Part shown: positions 1 to 5,001 of the stretch, in pieces
How the letters are laid out: every line of letters starts with the position of its first letter
Numbering within the stretch: position 1 is the first letter of the stretch
Origin: Gallionellaceae bacterium
GTDB taxonomy: Bacteria; Pseudomonadota; Gammaproteobacteria; Burkholderiales; Gallionellaceae
Assembly (NCBI GenBank): GCA_031277195.1
Contig: JAITMU010000027.1
Location: 1 to 5,001, forward strand
Direction: 5' to 3'
DNA length: 5,001 nucleotides
Notes under the pieces: generated by a model
The model's input: only the letters and a program-made list of their open reading frames with translations
Databases searched by the model: none
Told to the model about the DNA's origin: nothing
Program-made: the position numbers and the translations under genes

Positions 1-25
1 GGAAAGAGGGAGTGGCTGGCCTGCT

Positions 26-1339
26 CTACCGATACTCGACATAAGCGCGGTCGCGCAACTGGCGCAGCCAGTCCTCGAACGCTTCGTCTGACTTGAGCGC
101 GCGCACCGCCGTGCGTGCCTGCTGGCGTCGTTGCTCCTCGCTGACATCGGCGTTGCGGCGTTCCGTCACTTCGATCAAATGCCAGCCAAAGCTGGTGCGC
201 ACCGGCTCGCTGACCTGACCCGGTTCCAGCGCATTCATCGCCGCTTCAAATTCCGGCACGGTGTCACCCGGCGAAATCCAGCCCAAGTCACCGCCGGAGG
301 TGGCGCTGCCGTCCTCTGAATTGCGCCGCGCCAGATCGGCAAAAGCAGCGCCGTTGCCAAGGTCGCGCTTGATGGCCTCGATGCGATTTTTCGCTTCCGC
401 GTCCGACACGTTTTCGCTGACCTTGATCAAAATGTGGCTCACGCGCGTTTGCATCACCATCACCGCCGAATCCTTGTCGCGCTTGTCGATCAGCTTGACG
501 ATGTGAAAACCGTTGGGGCTGCGCAAAATCGGGCTGACCTGCCCCGGACTCATGTTGACGATCGCGTCGAGGAACAGTGGCGGAATGCGGTCAGCCGCGC
601 GCCAGCCGAGGTTGCCGCCCTGCATGGCGTCGCTGGCATCGGATGTTCCGGCGGCCACCTGGGCGAAATCCGCGCCCGCCTGCAGTTGCGCGATTGCCTG
701 CTCAGCTTTCTGCCGCCGCTCCTGAATCTGCTCCGCGCTTGCCTGTTCCGGCACCACCACCATGATGTGCGCCAACTGGAATTCCTCGCCCTGCTGCATT
801 TGTCCGGCTTGCGAGGCAAGGTAGTTTTCGATCTCGCTGTCGCTGACCATCAGCTTGCTGTCCACCTCACGTTCGCGCAGACGAGCCGTGACGATCTGGG
901 CGCGGACTTCTTCGCGCAATGCCTTGAAATCCACCTGATCGGCGACGAGCTTGGCCTTGAATTCCTCCAGCGACGCAAACTTGTTTTCCTGCGCGATGCG
1001 CAACAGGGTTTTATCGAGCTGCGCGTCATCCACGCGCACGCCGGTTTCCTTGGCGAATTGCGATTGCAGCAGGCTCAAAATCATGCGTTCCAGCACCTGC
1101 CTTTCGAGCACGTTCTGCGGCGGCAGCGCAATGCCCTGCTTCTCCAACTGGATTTTGATGCTGTCAACGCGGTCGCTCAGTTCATGTCCGGTGATCACAT
1201 CGTCATTCACCACCGCCGCCACGCTGTTCAGCGGCGTCAGTTGGCGCGCGGCCATCTGCGCGTCGGCGACGCGAATGCCGCCGAAAAGGCAGATCAGGCT
1301 CAGCAGAAAAACAGGGAGGCGCTTCTTGTCATGCAACAT
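26..1339 (-). CDS. surA: SurA, periplasmic chaperone / parvulin-type peptidyl-prolyl isomerase
   Basis: The 437-residue product starts with a Sec signal peptide (basic MLHDKKR, hydrophobic core about 9-21, likely cleavage after ADA at residue 27). Next come a SurA N-terminal chaperone domain (about 36-155, with NSVAAVVNDDVITGHEL), a first parvulin domain (about 184-286; AHIMVVV, GGNLGW, NGFHIVKL), a second parvulin domain (about 296-394; SHILIKV, GGDLGWISPGD, FGWHLIEV) and a C-terminal helix (about 398-437). Length and order match E. coli SurA (428 aa). In that family the protein escorts unfolded beta-barrel proteins, including LptD, to the Bam complex. The gene begins 21 nt after the lptD stop, so co-transcription and perhaps translational coupling are inferred. 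An in-frame stop lies just upstream with no ATG, GTG or TTG between, which fixes this start; the ribosome site is weak (AAAGAA-like). The stop is TAG. The 25 nt beyond it contain no recognisable gene. Confidence 0.97.
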   Translation of the reverse strand: MLHDKKRLPVFLLSLICLFGGIRVADAQMAARQLTPLNSVAAVVNDDVITGHELSDRVDSIKIQLEKQGIALPPQNVLERQVLERMILSLLQSQFAKETGVRVDDAQLDKTLLRIAQENKFASLEEFKAKLVADQVDFKALREEVRAQIVTARLREREVDSKLMVSDSEIENYLASQAGQMQQGEEFQLAHIMVVVPEQASAEQIQERRQKAEQAIAQLQAGADFAQVAAGTSDASDAMQGGNLGWRAADRIPPLFLDAIVNMSPGQVSPILRSPNGFHIVKLIDKRDKDSAVMVMQTRVSHILIKVSENVSDAEAKNRIEAIKRDLGNGAAFADLARRNSEDGSATSGGDLGWISPGDTVPEFEAAMNALEPGQVSEPVRTSFGWHLIEVTERRNADVSEEQRRQQARTAVRALKSDEAFEDWLRQLRDRAYVEYR

Positions 1340-1360
1340 GGTCAGGTTCTTTCATCAGTA

Positions 1361-3577
1361 TCAGCGCGGGTTTCGCAACTCGCTGGCGGGCAGGCTGTTC
1401 ATCTTGGCGTACCCCGGCACATCCTGGTGCAACAGGGACAGGGGATTGGCTCCTATCGAGATCAGGTCGCTGAGTTCCAGTTGCAGGAAAACGCCGGTGG
1501 AAGTCCGTCCGGTTCCCGTGACGAAACGCTGCGCCACCAGCCGCACCGTCCAGCAGTCCTGATTATACTCAAGCCCGGCCATCGCCTCCAGAATCTTCCC
1601 GTCCTGCAAGGAATAGTTCCAGCGTCCCACGCCGTGCCAGCGTTGGGACAGCGGCCACTGCGCGGACACGTCCACTTGCTTGATGCTGTCGCGCGTGAAG
1701 CGATAACCCAGGTTCAGCACCTTGCCGATCTCCGGCTGATAGCTCGCCGCAATGTTGAATCGCTCGCCCCGCGCCTCCGTCGGGCTGTACTGGAGCAGGC
1801 TGTCCACCGACCAGTCGCGCGTCACCTGTCCGGTAATGCCGAGCAGAATGTCCGAGCGGTTGGACGCAGGCGGCGGATCGCCCGGCAGGCTCACGCGCGG
1901 CACTTGCATGCTGAAACGCTGACCGACCGCCACACTCAGCTTGGGCGCGCCGGTGTCGGGATCAATCAGGCGCGACGTCATTGCCAGCGTCACCTGATTG
2001 GCATCGCCGATGCGGTCGCTACCGAAATACCGGTTCTCGGTGAAAATCTGCGCGAAGCTGAAATCCGCCAGCGACGAATCGAAGTTCGGCAGATTGCTCT
2101 GGTCGCGGTAGGGAATGTAGGTGTAGAACACCCGCGGCTCCAGCGTCTGCACAAAATCCATGCCGCCAAAATTCGCGTCGCGCTCAAACGTCATGCCGCC
2201 GTCCAGACTGAAAATCGGCAGCGTGCGCGAGGCGTCGGGCAAATTGCTGACGTTGTTGCTGCCCAGCGCGTAATAGGTGCCGTGCACGCCCACCTTGGAA
2301 GTCAGGTGAAACGCCGGTTCCGCGATCCACGGATAACTGACCGTGGGATACAGCATCATCCGGCGGCCATTGACCAGCGTGGGATGGTGAAAATCAGTGT
2401 ACTCGGCCTCAACCTCGACATCCGCGCCCGCTATCGAACGCTCGGCGAGAAAGCTGAGCTGCGGCAGGCTGTCGTAAGGAATGACCAGCGGCAAAAGCGG
2501 GTCCTGCAAGGTCTGGAAACTCTGCACCTTCGCCGCCGCCTGCCACCAGCCGCCGTCGTAGGACAGCACGCCCTCGCGGATCAGGTTGGTCTGCGACGTC
2601 GTGGTAATCGCATCGGACAGATCGCGGAAATAAGCGTCATCGGACACATGGTTGTAATTCACCGCGCCCATGAAACCGCCGCCGAAATCCTGCACATGAT
2701 TAAGCGACATCCGCGAGCGCGTGTTGCCCGTCAGCCGGTCGTCGGGCAGCACGTCGAAGTGCATCTCGCCGCGGTAATTGGGCTCAAGATAGCGGAACTC
2801 ACTGTTAAGCTGAATGCCGCGCCGCGTCATGATGCGCGGCGCAATCGTGGCATCCATGCCGGGCGAAATGTTCCAGTAAAACGGCAGCATCAACTCAAGG
2901 CCGCCCTGCACCGTGTTGCCGAATACGGGCGCCAGAAAACCCGTCTTGCGATGTCCGTCGAGCGGGAAATCCATCCAGGGCGAATAGAGTATCGGCACGC
3001 CCATGAATTCGAGCGTCGCATTGCGCGCAACGCCCAGCTGCGTGCCGCGATCAATTTCCAGGCTCTGCATTTTCAGCATCCAGTCGTCCTGGTCGATCGG
3101 ACAGGTGGTGAAACTGGCATCGCGCAAACTGAAATTCTGGCGGCTGGACATGTCCAGCGCCGTCGCCGCGCCGCGCCCGTTGGTATCCGCAAAACGAAAC
3201 ACCGGCTGCGGAATCTGGCCGATGTTGGTGTCCAGATTGAGGCTGAGACTTGGGCTGTTGATCACGCTGCCGCCCAAATCAATCAGCACCGAACCTTCAG
3301 CCGTCACTTCCTGCGTGGACGGCACATACACCAGACGATCCGCGGAAACGAGCTGGTCGTTCTTGCGCAATTCGACCGCGCCGCTGGCGATGATCGTCCC
3401 GTCCTGCTGGCCTTCCACCTTGTCCGCCGACAAGAACACCGGCGCGTCCTCATTGCCGCTCGCAGGGCCGGAAAGCGCGCGCCCCAACTGGAGTTTCAAC
3501 CCGTCGTCCTCCGCCCAGGAAGTCGGCGCAGCCGCGCAGAGCAGCAAAAATACGACAGGACGGAGGCGAAAGCGCAT
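1361..3577 (-). CDS. lptD: LptD, LPS-assembly outer-membrane protein
   Basis: The 738-residue product has a signal peptide (MRFRLRP, hydrophobic 8-18, likely cleavage after SWA at 22). A periplasmic OstA/LptA-like beta-jellyroll domain follows (about 45-150; SADKVEG, ASGAVELRKNDQLVSADRLVY), then the LptD C-terminal barrel. Conserved barrel segments include FLAPVFG (214-220), PRVFYTYIPYRDQ (481-493), LPNFDSS (496-502) and RLIDPDTG (536-543). In the family, LptD with lipoprotein LptE inserts lipopolysaccharide into the outer leaflet. The mature protein has only two cysteines, C159 (TTCP) and C675 (QDCW). They correspond by position to one of the two inter-domain disulfides of E. coli LptD. The start is forced: going upstream in frame there is no ATG, GTG or TTG before a TGA at 3626-3628. 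No clear Shine-Dalgarno sequence precedes it. It is slightly shorter than E. coli LptD (784 aa), with no sign of truncation. surA follows on the same strand. Confidence 0.97.
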   Translation of the reverse strand: MRFRLRPVVFLLLCAAAPTSWAEDDGLKLQLGRALSGPASGNEDAPVFLSADKVEGQQDGTIIASGAVELRKNDQLVSADRLVYVPSTQEVTAEGSVLIDLGGSVINSPSLSLNLDTNIGQIPQPVFRFADTNGRGAATALDMSSRQNFSLRDASFTTCPIDQDDWMLKMQSLEIDRGTQLGVARNATLEFMGVPILYSPWMDFPLDGHRKTGFLAPVFGNTVQGGLELMLPFYWNISPGMDATIAPRIMTRRGIQLNSEFRYLEPNYRGEMHFDVLPDDRLTGNTRSRMSLNHVQDFGGGFMGAVNYNHVSDDAYFRDLSDAITTTSQTNLIREGVLSYDGGWWQAAAKVQSFQTLQDPLLPLVIPYDSLPQLSFLAERSIAGADVEVEAEYTDFHHPTLVNGRRMMLYPTVSYPWIAEPAFHLTSKVGVHGTYYALGSNNVSNLPDASRTLPIFSLDGGMTFERDANFGGMDFVQTLEPRVFYTYIPYRDQSNLPNFDSSLADFSFAQIFTENRYFGSDRIGDANQVTLAMTSRLIDPDTGAPKLSVAVGQRFSMQVPRVSLPGDPPPASNRSDILLGITGQVTRDWSVDSLLQYSPTEARGERFNIAASYQPEIGKVLNLGYRFTRDSIKQVDVSAQWPLSQRWHGVGRWNYSLQDGKILEAMAGLEYNQDCWTVRLVAQRFVTGTGRTSTGVFLQLELSDLISIGANPLSLLHQDVPGYAKMNSLPASELRNPR

Positions 3578-3597
3578 GATTGTGGAAGTAAAATTAA

Positions 3598-3661
3598 GCG
3601 GGTGGCTTGCAGCAAAACCGCATCGTCACGGCTACTCGCCACAAGCTACCCGCCACAGGCT
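3598..3661. repeat. 14-bp tandem repeat and imperfect inverted repeat
   Basis: Two head-to-tail 14-bp units, GCTACTCGCCACAA (3631-3644) and GCTACCCGCCACAG (3645-3658), match at 12 of 14 positions and are followed by GCT, the start of a third unit. An inverted partner, GCGGGTGGCTTGC (3598-3610), can pair with CAAGCTACCCGC (3642-3653) to give 12 base pairs including one G-U, enclosing about 31 nt. If the lptD transcript starts upstream of the repeat, this forms a leader hairpin. I do not recognise the repeat family. Confidence 0.7.
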
Positions 3662-3688
3662 GTCTACATTAAAATCGCATTATTCCAC

Positions 3689-3695
3689 AAGAAGG
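3689..3695 (+). promoter_or_regulatory. amgK ribosome-binding site
   Basis: AAGAAGG lies 7 nt before the ATG at 3703. It is a good Shine-Dalgarno match at ideal spacing and supports that start codon. It is the clearest ribosome site in the window. Confidence 0.75.
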
Positions 3696-3702
3696 CAATC
3701 CC

Positions 3703-4785
3703 ATGCACCGCCAGCAACAGATCGCCGAATGGCTGAGTACGCTGTTTCCCGCCGCCGCTTTTGAGCTTACGCCAGCTTCCGCCGACGCCAGTTTTCGTCG
3801 CTACTTCCGCGCTGAATTTGCCGACGGCTCCACCCGCATCGTCATGGACGCGCCGCCTGCGCACGAGGATTGCCGCCCGTTTTTGCATGTGGCGACGTTG
3901 TTCGAGCAAGCGGGCGCGCATGTGCCGCACGTTTACGCGCAGGATTTGGCGCAGGGTTTTCTGCTGCTGTCCGATCTTGGCAGCACGACGTATTTGCAAG
4001 CGTTGAACGCGGGCGCTGCGCCGCGCGAACTCTACGGCGCGGCCACCGACACGCTGATCCGCATTCAACTCGCCTCGAAAGAAAATGAATTGCCGCCTTA
4101 CGACGAAGCCTTGCTGCGGCGCGAACTGGATTTGTTTCCAGAGTGGTACGTCGGCAAGCATCTCGCTGTCACGCTGAACGACAAACAACGCACGGCGCTG
4201 GAAACCGCTTTCCGCCGCATTCTCGACAACAATCTCGCGCAGCCCAAGGTATATGTGCATCGCGATTACCACTCGCGCAACCTGATGCTGATCAAGTCTC
4301 TTCCTCTCCTGCAGACGGGAGAAGAAACCGCCTCCCTCGCCCGCTTGCGGGAGAGGGTTGGGGAGAGGGTGGGGGTTGCAAGCAATCCCGGCGTGATCGA
4401 CTTTCAGGATGCCGTGTACGGCCCCATCACCTACGATCTCGCCTCGCTGTTCAAGGACGCTTACATTCGCTGGGACGAGGAGCAGACGATGGACTGGCTG
4501 ATTCGCTACTGGGAAAAAGCCCGCCGCGCCGGTCTGCCCGTGCGCGACGACTTCGGCGAGTTTTACCGCGATTACGAATGGATGGGCGCGCAACGCCACC
4601 TCAAAGTCCTCGGCATTTTCGCGCGCCTGTCTCACCGCGACGGCAAGGACGGATATTTGAAAGACATGCCGCTGGTGTTTGAGTATTTATATAAAGTCTG
4701 CACGCGCTATGTGGATCTCAAGCCCTTGCAGGTATTGCTGGAGGAATTGCATCCGGGGGCGGTGGTTGAGGGGTTTAGTTTTTGA
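3703..4785 (+). CDS. amgK: AmgK, N-acetylmuramate/N-acetylglucosamine anomeric kinase
   Basis: This 360-residue cytoplasmic aminoglycoside-phosphotransferase-fold kinase phosphorylates MurNAc (and GlcNAc) at C1. MurU then converts MurNAc-1-phosphate to UDP-MurNAc, a recycling route that bypasses MurA and gives intrinsic fosfomycin tolerance in pseudomonads. N-terminal hallmarks are SADASFRRYFR (26-36) and IVMDAPPAHEDCRPF (46-60). The catalytic loop is HRDYHSRN (186-193; D188 the likely base, N193 a metal ligand). The metal-binding motif is NPGVIDFQDAVYGPITYD (228-245; D233). A good ribosome site supports the start. An oddity is that residues about 199-226 are encoded by a REP-like palindrome and separate the catalytic loop from DFQD; related proteins have only a few residues there. 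Removing 28 codons would give about 332 aa, near the usual family size. All key residues remain and the frame is open, so the enzyme may be active, but this is inference. murU follows 178 nt downstream. Confidence 0.93.
   Translation: MHRQQQIAEWLSTLFPAAAFELTPASADASFRRYFRAEFADGSTRIVMDAPPAHEDCRPFLHVATLFEQAGAHVPHVYAQDLAQGFLLLSDLGSTTYLQALNAGAAPRELYGAATDTLIRIQLASKENELPPYDEALLRRELDLFPEWYVGKHLAVTLNDKQRTALETAFRRILDNNLAQPKVYVHRDYHSRNLMLIKSLPLLQTGEETASLARLRERVGERVGVASNPGVIDFQDAVYGPITYDLASLFKDAYIRWDEEQTMDWLIRYWEKARRAGLPVRDDFGEFYRDYEWMGAQRHLKVLGIFARLSHRDGKDGYLKDMPLVFEYLYKVCTRYVDLKPLQVLLEELHPGAVVEGFSF
4297..4380 (+). repeat. REP-like palindromic element inserted in frame within amgK
   Basis: The core, CCCTCGCCCGC (4334-4344), TT, GCGGGAGAGGG (4347-4357), forms an 11-bp stem with one mismatch. 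A G-rich tail, TTGGGGAGAGGG, extends to 4369. Stem and tail match the two copies downstream of amgK. A weaker hairpin (TCTCC at 4308-4312 area against GGAGA at about 4318-4322) precedes the core, suggesting a second degenerate unit. The outer limits are estimates based on where AmgK homology resumes: cutting 4297-4380 leaves 28 codons fewer and joins IK to SNPG. No clean target-site duplication is visible. The reverse strand reads NPLPQAGEG, a string often seen in mis-called ORFs over such repeats. Confidence 0.85.
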
Positions 4786-4821
4786 TATGGCATACACACT
4801 TGACCTCATTTCGTCACCATC

Positions 4822-4854
4822 CCCTCTCCCTCCGGGAGAGGGCTAGGGTGAGGG
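4822..4854 (+). repeat. REP-like palindrome, copy A
   Basis: A perfect 9-bp stem, CCCTCTCCC (4822-4830) and GGGAGAGGG (4834-4842), encloses a TCC loop and is followed by the tail CTAGGGTGAGGG. It matches the reverse complement of copy B at 30 of 33 positions. It lies 36 nt after the amgK stop, in the amgK-murU spacer. There is no run of T after the stem, so it is not a classical intrinsic terminator. The four GGG tracts separated by 3-nt loops (4834-4854) also fit a G-quadruplex. Confidence 0.9.
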
Positions 4855-4913
4855 CACACGCGATGAGTATTCGCCGCAATTCAAATCGTGACCGGAGAGG
4901 TGCGACAGTCGTT

Positions 4914-4946
4914 CCCTCACCCCAACCCTCTCCCGAAGGGAGAGGG
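4914..4946 (-). repeat. REP-like palindrome, copy B (inverted)
   Basis: This is the same 33-bp element in opposite orientation. The tail CCCTCACCCCAA (4914-4925) comes first, then CCCTCTCCC (4926-4934), a GAA loop and GGGAGAGGG (4938-4946). With copy A it forms a long inverted repeat around a 59-nt centre (4855-4913), the arrangement of paired REP units (BIME-like). The stem ends 17 nt before the murU start, and its last bases with the next AG give the only Shine-Dalgarno-like GGAG (4945-4948) in front of murU. Confidence 0.9.
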
Positions 4947-4963
4947 AGTAATGGTATTTTCCA

Positions 4964-5001
4964 ATGCGCGCCATGATCCTCGCCGCCGGTCGCGGCAACC
5001 G
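4964..5001 (+). CDS. murU: MurU, MurNAc-1-phosphate uridylyltransferase (5' fragment)
   Basis: Only the first 12 codons and two bases are present: MRAMILAAGRGN. This is the N-terminal strand and glycine-rich nucleotide-binding loop of sugar-1-phosphate nucleotidyltransferases (family pattern LAAGxGxRMRPLT). Position directly after amgK points to MurU, which makes UDP-MurNAc from the AmgK product; GlmU- or RfbA-type enzymes share the loop, so context decides. The start at 4964 is the first possible one because an in-frame TAA lies at 4949-4951. The second ATG (4973) is an alternative. The ribosome site is poor: GGAG lies 15 nt upstream and belongs partly to repeat copy B. The gene runs off the window. 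Confidence 0.85.
   Translation, partial: MRAMILAAGRGN

Larger units (their letters stand above)
3578..3702. promoter_or_regulatory. Divergent lptD / amgK intergenic region
   Basis: This 125-bp gap separates two divergently transcribed genes, so it must carry the start signals for amgK (+) and probably for lptD-surA (-). Visible elements are an AT-rich block around 3668-3684 and a -10-like TAAAAT on the plus strand at 3670-3675 with no convincing -35. On the minus strand there is a poor TTGTGG / TAGACA pair (3690-3685 and 3666-3661, 18-nt spacer). The middle is taken up by the repeats listed separately. I cannot assign a sigma factor or an operator. The location is certain by context, but the individual boxes are weak guesses. 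Confidence 0.45.

Noticed and set aside
1..25. Purine-rich GGAAAGAGGGAG at the window edge as another repeat copy or start of the next gene
   Set aside because: It is too short and cut by the window. There is no palindrome partner and no start codon context for a gene such as pdxA, which often follows surA.
434..3736. Very long plus-strand open frame of 1100 codons antisense to lptD and surA
   Set aside because: Its translation is low-complexity His/Arg/Ala/Val-rich with no domain, and it lies opposite two clearly recognised genes with signal peptides and conserved motifs. GC-rich coding DNA commonly leaves such antisense frames open.
4293..4382. CAAG at 4293-4296 and 4379-4382 as a target-site duplication around the amgK insert
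   Set aside because: The two are 86 nt apart, so removing one copy plus the insert would shift the frame away from NPGVIDFQD. A 4-bp match is also easily due to chance.
3664..4635. Minus-strand 323-codon open frame over amgK, containing NPLPQAGEG
   Set aside because: It is antisense to amgK, which has a good ribosome site and conserved kinase motifs. The NPLPQAGEG string is simply the reverse translation of the palindromic repeat.
4822..4842. Intrinsic terminator after amgK
   Set aside because: The stem is strong but is followed by a G-rich tail and not a U run, and the same element occurs inside a coding gene and in opposite orientation. A repeat is the better explanation.
4782..4976. 64-codon plus-strand open frame between amgK and murU
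   Set aside because: It consists mostly of the two repeat copies (reads such as LSLRERARVR and PSPQPSPEGRG) and overlaps the murU start. It has no support as a protein.

Overview
The window looks like a GC-rich Gram-negative proteobacterial chromosome. A betaproteobacterium (Nitrosomonadales-like) is my best guess, with a gammaproteobacterium as the alternative. The grounds are the gene order murU-amgK / lptD-surA, the outer-membrane biogenesis proteins, and a dispersed G/C-rich palindrome whose reverse-strand translation reads NPLPQAGEG. No 16S or other taxonomic marker is present, so the assignment is inference.

Layout: positions 26-3577 hold two minus-strand genes, lptD (1361-3577) followed after 21 nt by surA (26-1339). 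Together they encode the outer-membrane LPS translocon and the periplasmic chaperone that helps fold it. A 125-bp divergent intergenic region (3578-3702) carries a 14-bp tandem repeat and an imperfect inverted repeat. Transcribed rightward are amgK (3703-4785), a cell-wall amino-sugar kinase, and the first 38 nt of murU (4964 to the window end). These two catalyse successive steps of anabolic MurNAc recycling: MurNAc to MurNAc-1-phosphate to UDP-MurNAc.

The most notable content is a family of three REP-like palindromes (core CCCTCTCCC-loop-GGGAGAGGG plus a G-rich tail). One copy lies in frame inside amgK, where it adds about 28 codons between the catalytic loop and the metal-binding DFQD motif without breaking the frame. 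Two more, about 91% identical to each other and in opposite orientation, fill the amgK-murU spacer. Each copy can form either a hairpin or a canonical G-quadruplex that uses the same GGGAGAGGG arm. I see no mobile-element gene, CRISPR array, tRNA or rRNA. The four genes belong to known families; the unusual part is the repeat behaviour, not a new protein system.
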